Source: Bacillus rhizoplanae (GTDB lineage: Bacteria; Bacillota; Bacilli; Bacillales; Bacillaceae_G). From it: DNA of 64,000 nt. The stretch spans positions 186,001 through 250,000 of the forward strand of contig NZ_CAKJTI010000002.1 of NCBI RefSeq assembly GCF_917563915.1, given 5' to 3'. Shown one piece after another: positions 10,610 through 18,557 of the stretch. Each line of letters starts with the position of its first letter. Position 1 is the first letter of the stretch. The notes beneath the pieces are model-generated. The model saw only the letters and a program-made list of their open reading frames with translations. It ran no database searches and was not told the origin of the DNA. The position numbers and the translations under genes are program-made.

Positions 10610-11716
10610 TTACCCTTTTATGAACTTCCAAAGATCTTTAAATACATTTGCTTTATGCAGTGTATTTAATAAAACGAGTGTTACGGGACCGATAATCAGT
10701 CCTAAAAAACCAAATAATTTAAATCCGATAAATAAAGAAAATAATGTTGCAAGTGGATCAAGTCCGATATTAGATGATAATACCTTTGGTTCCATTAATT
10801 GTCGTTGTACAATGACAACGATATATAAAATGAGTAAACCAAGTGCGAAAGCAGTGTCCCCTGTAAAGAATGCGTAAATAATCCATGGAACGAAAACAGT
10901 TCCTGTTCCTAAGTATGGAAGTAAATCAACAACTCCTGTAATAAGGGCGATAGTAATTGCGTATGGTACACGCAAAATTAATAGGCCGATTAGAACGATA
11001 ATGGTCGTCATTGATATAAGTGTAAATTGTGCTTTTACAAATCCAAACAAAGCTTTTCGTAAATCAACAAAAATTGTTTTTCCATAGCCGTGTAACCGAT
11101 TCGGTAATAATTTTTCAATTTTATGGGCAAGGCGATACCAATCAAAGCTAATAAAGAAAGTAGCTAATAAGACGAATACAAGAACAGTTAACATAGTCGG
11201 AAGAGCGCTGATGAAATTTGTTAATCCGCTTATAATGGCTGTCAAAATAGTTTTCATTTGCTGCGTTGCGTCTGCACCGAGGTTTTGAATGTTTGTTGTA
11301 ATCGTATTTTGTTGTGTTGCACCAAGGTGGTTGAATTTAGCAATCAAATCGTTGTAGAGCGGCATAATGTTTGTGAGTGCAAATTCTTGCAAGTACTCAA
11401 CAATAGCTGGAAACTTATCTGGAACGATTTGTAATAAGTAAGTTGTTGCAGAAATTGCTTCTGTCACAAGGTACGTAACGAGACCAACGATAGCCCCAAA
11501 TACAAGGATGAGGCTAATAAATACAGACAAAGCACGAGGAAATCGTAGTTTTTGATCGAGAAAGTTTACAACTGGATTGATCATATATGCAATTGCAAAA
11601 GCGATAATAAATGGGTATACCAGACCTGCTATATATATGAGTGCGTATACTCCTAATATAGTTGCTGCAATGACAAAGAGAAGTCGAAGTGCTATGTATA
11701 GTGAATGTCGATTCAA
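10610..11716 (-). CDS. ytvI: AI-2E/PerM family transporter YtvI
   Basis: Polytopic membrane protein of the AI-2E (PerM/TqsA/YtvI) family, related to exporters and antiporters; substrate unknown. I place the start at TTG 11716 (first residues L/M-N-R-H-S-L-Y) because AAGGGGGA lies 7 nt upstream; an open extension to 11782 exists but has no good ribosome site. This gives 368 residues. About eight hydrophobic segments are visible, with the family-typical C-terminal stretch (PYLGTGTVFVPWIIYAF, EPKVLSSNIGLDPLATL, IGPVTLVLLNTL). It is read opposite to its neighbours. Confidence 0.85.
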   Translation of the reverse strand: MNRHSLYIALRLLFVIAATILGVYALIYIAGLVYPFIIAFAIAYMINPVVNFLDQKLRFPRALSVFISLILVFGAIVGLVTYLVTEAISATTYLLQIVPDKFPAIVEYLQEFALTNIMPLYNDLIAKFNHLGATQQNTITTNIQNLGADATQQMKTILTAIISGLTNFISALPTMLTVLVFVLLATFFISFDWYRLAHKIEKLLPNRLHGYGKTIFVDLRKALFGFVKAQFTLISMTTIIVLIGLLILRVPYAITIALITGVVDLLPYLGTGTVFVPWIIYAFFTGDTAFALGLLILYIVVIVQRQLMEPKVLSSNIGLDPLATLFSLFIGFKLFGFLGLIIGPVTLVLLNTLHKANVFKDLWKFIKG

Positions 11717-11939
11717 AGGTCTTTCCCCCTTTGCAAAATATGTTGCGTATGAGCTAAAGTTGTGTAAATGTTCACTTATCAAATGATGAGATGCTTTGAT
11801 GTCTCTTCTGTAAATGGTATGATATTGTATGGGTTTTTCCCTTTTTATTTTACCTTTTTCTTATAAGAAAGAAAAGGTGAGCAACTTCTTTTTGGGTGTA
11901 AGTGGAAACGATTCTCTATTTGCTGAATGAATTCCTCTT

Positions 11940-12093
11940 TTTATCCCGTATTAACGGACAGTAAGACCCCCCACCTTAAGATTCAGAGAAAAGCGAAGAA
12001 GATAGGTGGGGGATAACTTTTGGCATGCGCCCGATTGGTTCAACTAACCATCAGTGGGAGGTGAAAAAAACCACTGATGGAAGTTTCCCTTAT
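11940..12093 (+). repeat. bcr1 repeat, full length
   Basis: Full-length ~154-bp bcr1 element: begins TTTATCCCG, contains the CCCCCCACCT / AGGTGGGGGA stem, GGCATGCGCCCGATTGG, AACTAACCATCAGTGGG and ends GGAAGTTT...TTAT. TTTAT-type pentamers border both ends, as expected of its target duplication (the 3' copy is CTTAT here). It sits in the 434-bp gap between ytvI and ytwI; the rest of that gap shows only AT-rich promoter-like sequence. Confidence 0.9.
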
Positions 12094-12150
12094 TTCAGCA
12101 AAGGGACATTTTTGAGATCCCTTCATTATTTTCAGAAAGGATGAGGCATT

Positions 12151-12612
12151 ATGATTAGTCAATCAACTTTATTTTTATTCATACTTCTTATCATTGGACT
12201 TATTGCAAAAAATCAATCTTTAACAGTAGCGGTTAGCGTTTTATTTTTGCTGAAATGGACGTTTTTAGGAGATAAAATTTTTCCTTATTTGCAAACGAAA
12301 GGAATTAACCTTGGGGTTACCATTATAACAATTGCGGTGCTTGTGCCGATTGCGACAGGAGAAATTGGATTTAAGCAACTTGTAGAGGCGACAAAATCTT
12401 ATTATGCTTGGATTGCTCTTGCTTCTGGTATTGCTGTAGCACTTCTTGCGAAAGGCGGTGTACAACTTTTAGCGAGTGATCCGTACATTACGACAGCTCT
12501 TGTGTTTGGAACGATTATTTCGGTAGCACTATTTAATGGAGTAGCGGTGGGACCATTAATTGGAGCTGGAATTGCATATGCTGCGATGAGTATTATACAG
12601 CTATTTAAATAA
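12151..12612 (+). CDS. ytwI: UPF0756 membrane protein YtwI
   Basis: A 153-residue membrane protein of the DUF441/UPF0756 family (E. coli YeaL, B. subtilis YtwI), function unknown. Four or five hydrophobic segments can be seen (LFLFILLIIGLIA, GVTIITIAVLVPIATG, WIALASGIAVALLA, PLIGAGIAYAAMSII) with the family-typical GEIGF and AKGGVQLL stretches. ATG 12151 follows AGAAAGGATGAGG. It lies upstream of the citrate synthase operon, as in B. subtilis. Confidence 0.88.
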   Translation: MISQSTLFLFILLIIGLIAKNQSLTVAVSVLFLLKWTFLGDKIFPYLQTKGINLGVTIITIAVLVPIATGEIGFKQLVEATKSYYAWIALASGIAVALLAKGGVQLLASDPYITTALVFGTIISVALFNGVAVGPLIGAGIAYAAMSIIQLFK

Positions 12613-12651
12613 AAAAATTTTATTGTAATATAAATTTTCGAATTCTTTCCA

Positions 12652-12680
12652 TTCACAAAAGTCAGATAATTGTTTATAAT
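12652..12680 (+). promoter_or_regulatory. Putative sigma-A promoter upstream of citZ
   Basis: TTCACA (12652-12657) and TATAAT (12675-12680) with exactly 17 bp between them. Predicted transcription start near 12687. This would give citZ a ~350-nt leader that is interrupted by the hairpin at 12737-12783. Confidence 0.6.
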
Positions 12681-12736
12681 AGATTTATGGAACTTCTTCG
12701 AGTTACATAACAGCATAGACCTACACCAAATAAAAT

Positions 12737-12783
12737 AAAAACAACATGAAATAATTTGGTTAATATTGTTTTATGTTGTTTTT
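12737..12783 (+). terminator. Terminator-like hairpin in the citZ leader
   Basis: AAAAACAACAT / ATGTTGTTTTT pair around a ~24-nt AT-rich loop, with the T-run of a factor-independent terminator. It starts about 50 nt after the promoter at 12652-12680, so it may attenuate citZ or end a short RNA; it could also simply terminate ytwI read-through. The remaining sequence to 13040 shows no clear gene. Confidence 0.6.
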
Positions 12784-13040
12784 ATATATCAGCTCTCCGA
12801 AATTATATTTCCTCACTATGTATCGTTTGTAGCGTGGGGGATCGGGGAGAAGCTCACGTCTATGCAAAAAAGCATGGAACGATAGATAGGTGTAAATGCA
12901 AAAGTGATTGTGCCAGGGTGTATTTTGCTTGTTTCAGAGATGAACGGGTGCTCATTCATTTTCGTGAACAGCTGAAAACACATTTTATTGAGACAAAGTA
13001 TAAGGTTGGGGAGAAATTTCGAGGAAAAGGAGAGATTATA

Positions 13041-14159
13041 ATGACTGTTATTCGAGGTTTAGAAGGGGTAGTAGCAACAACATCATCTGTAAGCTCTATT
13101 ATTGATGATACATTAACTTATGTGGGTTACGATATCGATGATTTAGCTGAAAATGCTACATTTGAAGAAGTCGTATATTTATTATGGCACCGCAAGCTTC
13201 CGAATGAAATGGAATTAGAAGAATTAAAAACACAATTATCCCAGCAGGCAGAAGTGCCGGGAGAAATTTTAGAATATTTAAAAAACACAAACTTAAAAAT
13301 AACACATCCAATGTCTGTTTTACGTACAGCGATTTCCATGCTATCATTATACGATGAGGACGCTGAGTTAATGGATGCAGAGTCCAATTATTTGAAAGCG
13401 GTTAAATTACAGGCGAAAGTCTCAACGCTTGTTGCGGCATTTGCAAGAATCCGCAAGGGGTTAGATGTTGTTGAGCCTCGCAAAGATTTATCATTAGCTG
13501 CAAACTTCTTATATATGTTAAATAATCGTGAGCCAAATGAAGTTGAAATTGAAGCGTTTGATAAGGCGCTTGTACTTCATGCGGATCATGAGTTAAATGC
13601 ATCTACTTTTACAGCGCGCGTTTGTGTAGCTACACTTTCTGATGTGTATTCCGGTATTACAGCAGCAATTGGTGCTTTAAAAGGACCACTTCATGGCGGG
13701 GCAAATGAAAATGTAATGAAGATGCTAATGGAAATCGGTGAAGAAGAAAATGTGGAATCATATATTCATAATGCGTTTGCTAACAAAGTGAAAATTATGG
13801 GCTTTGGACATCGCGTATACCGCAATGGTGATCCGCGTGCAAAACATTTACGTGAAATGTCTAAACGTTTATGTGTGCTAACAGGACAAGATAAGTGGTA
13901 TAATATGTCTATCAAAATTGAGGAGCTTGTAACTTCAGCAAAACAGCTTCCACCAAATGTAGATTTTTATTCTGCATCTGTTTATCATTGCTTAGGAATT
14001 GATCATGATTTATTTACACCAATCTTTGCAATCAGCCGTATGTCTGGTTGGTTAGCTCATATTCTAGAACAATATGAAAATAATCGTCTTATTCGTCCGC
14101 GTGCAGATTATAATGGTCCGATTAACCAACGCTATGTACCAATCGGCCAAAGAGCGTAA
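13041..14159 (+). CDS. citZ: Citrate synthase
   Basis: Condenses oxaloacetate and acetyl-CoA to citrate, entry to the TCA cycle. The ATG at 13041, with AAAGGAGAG upstream, gives 372 residues, the same length as B. subtilis CitZ. Catalytic regions: GPLHGGANENVMKML (His), MGFGHRVYRNGDPRA (His and Arg) and the Asp-containing PNVDFYSASVYHCLG. The frame happens to stay open for 95 codons upstream, but that part is not citrate-synthase-like. First gene of the citZ-icd-mdh operon. Confidence 0.97.
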   Translation: MTVIRGLEGVVATTSSVSSIIDDTLTYVGYDIDDLAENATFEEVVYLLWHRKLPNEMELEELKTQLSQQAEVPGEILEYLKNTNLKITHPMSVLRTAISMLSLYDEDAELMDAESNYLKAVKLQAKVSTLVAAFARIRKGLDVVEPRKDLSLAANFLYMLNNREPNEVEIEAFDKALVLHADHELNASTFTARVCVATLSDVYSGITAAIGALKGPLHGGANENVMKMLMEIGEEENVESYIHNAFANKVKIMGFGHRVYRNGDPRAKHLREMSKRLCVLTGQDKWYNMSIKIEELVTSAKQLPPNVDFYSASVYHCLGIDHDLFTPIFAISRMSGWLAHILEQYENNRLIRPRADYNGPINQRYVPIGQRA

Positions 14160-14230
14160 TGCGCTTTCAAGAATCTGACTTTTTTGTAAAGATACAATGA
14201 TTGGAATATTTAAACTCAATTTATGGTTTG

Positions 14231-14253
14231 AACTGAGGGGATATCCCTCAGTT
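14231..14253 (+). other. Hairpin between citZ and icd
   Basis: AACTGAGGG / CCCTCAGTT forms a 9-bp perfect stem with a 5-nt loop 37 bp before the icd start. No T-run follows, so it is more likely an RNA-processing or stability element inside the operon than a terminator. Confidence 0.5.
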
Positions 14254-14290
14254 TCATACATATGAAATTTCAAACATGGGGGTAATCGCA

Positions 14291-15583
14291 GTGACTACAG
14301 GAGAAAAAATTACCGTAACTAATGGCGTTATGAATGTACCGAACAACCCAATCATTCCTTTTATTGAAGGAGATGGAATTGGACCAGATATTTGGGCAGC
14401 AGCATCTCGCGTATTAGAAGCGGCTGTTGAAAAAGCATATAATGGTGAGAAGAAAATTGTTTGGAAAGAAGTGCTTGCTGGAGAAAAAGCATTCAATCAA
14501 ACAGGTGAGTGGTTACCGGAAGAAACGTTGGAATTGATTCGCGAATATTTAATCGCAATTAAAGGGCCATTAACAACTCCTGTTGGTGGAGGCATTCGTT
14601 CTTTAAACGTAGCGCTTCGTCAAGAATTAGACTTATATGTATGTTTACGTCCTGTTCGCTATTTTGATGGTGTTCCTTCTCCTATCAAGCGTCCGGAAGA
14701 TACTGATATGGTTATTTTCCGTGAGAATACAGAGGACATCTACGCTGGTATTGAATATGCACAAGGTTCTGAAGAAGTTCAAAAGCTTCTTGCGTTTTTA
14801 CAAAATGAAATGGGCGTGAAAAAAATCCGTTTCCCAGAAACTTCTGGACTTGGGATTAAGCCAATTTCTGAAGAAGGTACAAAGCGTCTTGTTCGCGCTG
14901 CGATTCAATATGCAATTAATGAAAAACGTTCTTCTGTTACATTAGTTCATAAAGGTAACATTATGAAGTATACAGAAGGTGCATTCAAAAACTGGGGTTA
15001 TGAAGTAGCAGAAAAAGAATTTGGCGACAAAGTATTTACTTGGGCTGAATATGATCGCATTGTTGAGAAAGAAGGAAAAGATGCTGCTAATAAAGCGATG
15101 TCAGACGCAGAGGCGGCTGGAAAGATCATCGTAAAAGATTCAATTGCAGATATTTTCTTACAACAAATCTTGACGCGTCCACGCGAGTTCGACGTTGTAG
15201 CAACAATGAACTTAAATGGCGATTATATTTCTGATGCACTTGCAGCACAAGTTGGCGGCATCGGTATTGCACCTGGTGCTAACATCAACTATGTTACCGG
15301 ACATGCTATTTTTGAAGCGACACATGGTACAGCTCCAAAATATGCAGGTTTAGATAAAGTAAATCCATCTTCAGTTCTTCTTTCAGGGGTATTAATGTTA
15401 GAACATTTGGGATGGAATGAAGCAGCGAAATTAATTACTAATTCTGTAGAAAAAACGATTGCTTCAAAAGTGGTAACATATGACTTCGCACGCCTTATGG
15501 AAGGTGCAACTGAAGTGAAATGTTCCGAATTTGCTGATGCTCTTATTAACAATATGGACGCAGCAATTATTAAAAACTCATAA
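14291..15583 (+). CDS. icd: Isocitrate dehydrogenase (NADP-type)
   Basis: Oxidative decarboxylation of isocitrate to 2-oxoglutarate. I choose GTG 14291 (M-T-T-G-E-K-I) because TGGGGG lies 8 nt upstream; the earlier ATG 14276 would place that Shine-Dalgarno inside the gene. This gives 430 residues. Motifs: [12 protein letters not shown], the phosphorylation-loop-like [35 protein letters not shown] and the C-terminal [21 protein letters not shown] for NADP binding. Middle gene of the citZ-icd-mdh operon. Confidence 0.97.
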   Translation: MTTGEKITVTNGVMNVPNNPIIPFIEGDGIGPDIWAAASRVLEAAVEKAYNGEKKIVWKEVLAGEKAFNQTGEWLPEETLELIREYLIAIKGPLTTPVGGGIRSLNVALRQELDLYVCLRPVRYFDGVPSPIKRPEDTDMVIFRENTEDIYAGIEYAQGSEEVQKLLAFLQNEMGVKKIRFPETSGLGIKPISEEGTKRLVRAAIQYAINEKRSSVTLVHKGNIMKYTEGAFKNWGYEVAEKEFGDKVFTWAEYDRIVEKEGKDAANKAMSDAEAAGKIIVKDSIADIFLQQILTRPREFDVVATMNLNGDYISDALAAQVGGIGIAPGANINYVTGHAIFEATHGTAPKYAGLDKVNPSSVLLSGVLMLEHLGWNEAAKLITNSVEKTIASKVVTYDFARLMEGATEVKCSEFADALINNMDAAIIKNS

Positions 15584-15603
15584 TTCAAAGTGGGGGAGAA
15601 ATT

Positions 15604-16542
15604 ATGACAATCAAACGCAAAAAAGTTTCAGTCATCGGTGCAGGATTTACAGGGGCAACAACAGCATTCTTATTAGCGCAAAAAGAATTAGCAGACGTTG
15701 TATTAGTGGACATTCCGCAACTTGAAAATCCAACAAAAGGGAAAGCGTTAGATATGTTAGAAGCAAGCCCTGTACAAGGTTTCGATGCTAACATTATCGG
15801 TACATCTGATTACGTAGATACAGCTGATTCTGATGTTGTAATCATTACGGCAGGTATTGCTCGTAAGCCAGGTATGAGCCGTGATGATTTAGTGGCAACG
15901 AACTCTAAAATTATGAAAAGTGTAACGCGAGAAATTGCAAAATATTCTCCGAATACAATTATTGTTGTATTAACAAATCCAGTTGATGCAATGACATATT
16001 CTGTATTTAAAGAAGCTGGATTCCCGAAAGAGCGCGTTATCGGTCAATCGGGTGTATTAGATACAGCTCGTTTCCGTACATTTATTGCACAAGAATTAAA
16101 TCTATCTGTGAAAGATATTACAGGATTTGTTCTTGGTGGACATGGTGATGATATGGTACCGCTTGTTCGTTACTCTTACGCAGGTGGCATTCCGCTTGAA
16201 ACATTAATTCCGAAAGAACGCTTAGATGCAATTGTTGAACGCACTCGTAAAGGCGGCGGTGAAATTGTAAATCTATTAGGAAACGGTAGTGCATACTACG
16301 CACCAGCTGCTTCTTTAGTAGAGATGGCAGAAGCTATCTTAAAAGACCAACGCCGCGTATTGCCAGCTATTGCATATCTTGAAGGTGAATATGGCTACAA
16401 CGATCTTTACCTAGGAGTTCCAGTTATCCTTGGCGGTAACGGAATTGAAAAGATTATTGAATTAGATCTTCTTCCAGAAGAAAAAGAAGGATTAGATCGT
16501 TCTGTAGAATCTGTACGCAGTGTAATGAAAGTTCTTGCATAA
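15604..16542 (+). CDS. mdh: Malate dehydrogenase
   Basis: Interconverts malate and oxaloacetate with NAD; closes the TCA cycle. It has 312 residues, typical of LDH-like Bacillus MDH. Rossmann motif [17 protein letters not shown] at the N-terminus, [30 protein letters not shown], the substrate Arg in [13 protein letters not shown], and the catalytic His in [19 protein letters not shown] lies before ATG 15604, 20 bp after icd. Last gene of the operon, followed by a terminator. Confidence 0.97.
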   Translation: MTIKRKKVSVIGAGFTGATTAFLLAQKELADVVLVDIPQLENPTKGKALDMLEASPVQGFDANIIGTSDYVDTADSDVVIITAGIARKPGMSRDDLVATNSKIMKSVTREIAKYSPNTIIVVLTNPVDAMTYSVFKEAGFPKERVIGQSGVLDTARFRTFIAQELNLSVKDITGFVLGGHGDDMVPLVRYSYAGGIPLETLIPKERLDAIVERTRKGGGEIVNLLGNGSAYYAPAASLVEMAEAILKDQRRVLPAIAYLEGEYGYNDLYLGVPVILGGNGIEKIIELDLLPEEKEGLDRSVESVRSVMKVLA

Positions 16543-16552
16543 GAAAAGAAAG

Positions 16553-16582
16553 AAAAAGATTCGGGAGCCCCGAATCTTTTTC
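16553..16582 (+). terminator. Rho-independent terminator after mdh
   Basis: Perfect stem AAAGATTCGGG / CCCGAATCTTT with a 3-nt loop and T-run. Confidence 0.9.
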
Positions 16583-16614
16583 CACTATTAGAGGATTATT
16601 TTTGTAAAATAATT

Positions 16615-16628
16615 TGAAAGCGTTATCA
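16615..16628. promoter_or_regulatory. cre site (CcpA-binding) upstream of MaoC-like gene
   Basis: TGAAAGCGTTATCA matches all 14 positions of the consensus TGWAARCGYTWNCW. It lies ~120 bp before the MaoC-like gene, in its probable promoter region, suggesting carbon catabolite control. Confidence 0.65.
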
Positions 16629-16749
16629 AATGGATGTCCTACAATATAAAATATAGATTTGTAGTGAATGTGCTCTCATTGTTATAAAGATTCGTATAAT
16701 ATACCACTTCGAGTAGGATAATTTAAATATCGATCGGAGGGATTGTATC

Positions 16750-17223
16750 ATGTTAAAAAAGAAAAGCAAATTAGGTCGTAAAATGGGTGAAATTACAGTA
16801 GGAGAAAAGTTATCCGTTACAGAGAAAATAGAAGACAAAGATTTGTTATTATATTTAGGATTAACGAATGATTCAAATCCATTATATATTCAGCATGACT
16901 ATGCATCCCAAACTCCGTATGAAAAACCAATTGTACCAACTATTATGTTAACGGGGATTGTTACAACTGCGGTTACAAAATATTTGCCTGGTCCAGGAAG
17001 TCATGTTGTAAGGCAAGAACTTGAATTTATAAAGCCTGTATATCATTATGCAACGCTGCAAATTCATTTTGAAGTTGTTTCCGTTTACGAGAAAGATCAT
17101 TTAATTGAAATGCAAATGTTTGCGTACAATGAGAAAGAAGAAGAAGTGATGAAAGGGTTACTAACAGTGGCGCCGCCGCATCATTTAGCAACGATATTTG
17201 AAAGAGCGCTTGATAATTTTTGA
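16750..17223 (+). CDS. MaoC-like hot-dog hydratase/dehydratase
   Basis: A 157-residue single hot-dog protein of the MaoC/(R)-hydratase type. Typical residues: the GEITVGEKLSVTEKIEDKDLLLYLGLTNDSNPLYIQHDYA region with the catalytic-type D...N...H triad, and PGPGSHVVRQELEFIKPV in the second half. Enzymes of this family hydrate enoyl-CoA; the exact substrate cannot be read. ATG 16750 follows TCGGAGGG. A perfect cre site upstream fits a carbon-catabolism role. It is a monocistronic gene between the mdh and ynfA-like terminators. Confidence 0.8.
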   Translation: MLKKKSKLGRKMGEITVGEKLSVTEKIEDKDLLLYLGLTNDSNPLYIQHDYASQTPYEKPIVPTIMLTGIVTTAVTKYLPGPGSHVVRQELEFIKPVYHYATLQIHFEVVSVYEKDHLIEMQMFAYNEKEEEVMKGLLTVAPPHHLATIFERALDNF

Positions 17224-17225
17224 TG

Positions 17226-17256
17226 AAAAACAGGTGATGTGATGTCACCTGTTTTT
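17226..17256 (+). terminator. Rho-independent terminator after the MaoC-like gene
   Basis: AAACAGGTGA / TCACCTGTTT stem with T-run, directly after the stop codon at 17221-17223. Confidence 0.88.
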
Positions 17257-17301
17257 CTTATTCAGCTTAAACAGGCAATCTTATTTAGAGAAACATGAAC
17301 T

Positions 17302-17625
17302 TTATCCACGTGGCCATAACATAATAAATACGCCAATGATGCAAACAAAGGCTCCGGTCCAATCGAATAAGTCGGGTGTTTTTTTATCAACCCACCAACC
17401 CCACAATACACTCATTACAATAAACACGCCGCCGTAAGCTGCATACACTCTTCCAAAGCTTGAGAATACTTGGAATGTAGCGATGACCCCATATAAAAAT
17501 AGAATCACTCCCCCGATGATGCCGATTCCAATAGAACCGCCTTCGCGCAGCCATTTCCAAATGAGATAACCACCGCCAATTTCAGCTAAGCCCGCAAGAA
17601 AAAAGATAATAAATGCTTTTAACAT
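17302..17625 (-). CDS. YnfA family (UPF0060) small membrane protein
   Basis: A 107-residue protein with four hydrophobic segments: [52 protein letters not shown] and [13 protein letters not shown]. The [12 protein letters not shown] motif and YAAYGGVFI stretch are hallmarks of YnfA/UPF0060, a group related to small multidrug resistance transporters. Function in Bacillus is unknown. It lies on the opposite strand between the MaoC-like gene and phoP, an insertion relative to B. subtilis gene order. Confidence 0.85.
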   Translation of the reverse strand: MLKAFIIFFLAGLAEIGGGYLIWKWLREGGSIGIGIIGGVILFLYGVIATFQVFSSFGRVYAAYGGVFIVMSVLWGWWVDKKTPDLFDWTGAFVCIIGVFIMLWPRG

Positions 17626-17687
17626 AAGAGTCCTTTCTATAAAAATTTATTTTGTTGTATAAAGGTAACATAAAGTAGAGCATAAGT

Positions 17688-17722
17688 CAGTAGGGAGTCC
17701 TGCTCGTTAATGCGGGATAAAC
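17688..17722 (-). repeat. bcr1 fragment (5' end only)
   Basis: Read on the minus strand this starts TTTATCCCGCATTAACG and continues into a decayed AGTAAGACCCCC-like block before similarity ends. It looks like the first ~35 bp of a bcr1 element whose remainder has been lost. Confidence 0.6.
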
Positions 17723-17747
17723 TCTTATTTTTCAAAGTACAATTTTA

Positions 17748-17776
17748 TTGAGAGGGGTATTGTTTTCTAGTATGAT
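17748..17776 (+). promoter_or_regulatory. Putative sigma-A promoter of phoPR
   Basis: TTGAGA (17748-17753) and TATGAT (17771-17776) spaced by 17 bp; predicted start near 17783, giving a ~58-nt leader to phoP. Confidence 0.6.
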
Positions 17777-17840
17777 GGAAATGTCGGGGAAGAATACTAG
17801 GGTGAAGAATGTTTAAGAGTCTATAACCTGGAGGAAAAGA

Positions 17841-18557
17841 ATGAGCAATCGAATTTTAGTCGTAGACGATGAGGAGTTTATCTTAACTTTAATCGAATTT
17901 AACCTGCAGCAAGCAGGGTTTGAAGTCATAACGGCGATGGATGGAGAAACAGCGCTGCATAAAGCACAGACGGAACGTCCGGATCTGATTATATTAGATT
18001 TAATGCTTCCAAAAATGGATGGAATGGAAGTTTGTAAAGAACTGCGCCTGCAGCGTATTATGACACCTATTTTAATGTTAACAGCAAAAGATGATGAGTT
18101 TGATAAAGTGTTAGGTCTTGAGCTTGGAGCGGATGACTATATGACAAAGCCGTTCAGCCCAAGAGAAGTGGTTGCGCGTGTAAAGGCTATTTTGCGCCGT
18201 ACGAAACTCCACGATGAACAAGTGCTGGAAGTAGAAGATGAAAATAGTATTATAATTGCTGAATTAAGAATTTTACCGGATTTTTATGAAGCATATTTCC
18301 AAGGTGAAAAGTTAGAACTTACACCAAAAGAATTTGAATTACTTGTATATTTAGCGAGACATAAAAGCCGTGTGTTAACTCGTGATCAGCTGTTAAGTGC
18401 TGTATGGAATTATGATTTTGCTGGGGATACGCGTATTGTTGATGTTCATATTAGTCACTTGCGAGATAAAATCGAAAAAAATACAAAAAAACCAACTTAT
18501 ATTAAAACAATCCGCGGATTAGGTTATAAATTGGAGGAGCCAAAAGGGGATGAATAA
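17841..18557 (+). CDS. phoP: Response regulator PhoP
   Basis: OmpR/PhoB-class response regulator, 238 residues. Receiver domain residues 1-~120: acidic pocket VDDEE, phospho-acceptor Asp in LIILDLMLPKMDG, MLTAK and the conserved Lys in YMTKPFSPRE. The C-terminal winged helix (~135-235) includes TPKEFELLVYLARHKSRVLTRDQLL and the wing IRGLGYKLE. Position between mdh and polA with phoR next identifies the phosphate-starvation PhoPR pair. GGAGGAAAAG precedes ATG 17841, and the 3' end overlaps phoR by 8 bp. Confidence 0.94.
   Translation: MSNRILVVDDEEFILTLIEFNLQQAGFEVITAMDGETALHKAQTERPDLIILDLMLPKMDGMEVCKELRLQRIMTPILMLTAKDDEFDKVLGLELGADDYMTKPFSPREVVARVKAILRRTKLHDEQVLEVEDENSIIIAELRILPDFYEAYFQGEKLELTPKEFELLVYLARHKSRVLTRDQLLSAVWNYDFAGDTRIVDVHISHLRDKIEKNTKKPTYIKTIRGLGYKLEEPKGDE

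Noticed and set aside
12756-13040. Reading frame of citZ stays open for 95 codons before its ATG
   Set aside because: The upstream part has no citrate-synthase similarity, passes through a terminator hairpin, and the ATG at 13041 has a proper AAAGGAGAG site and gives the family length.
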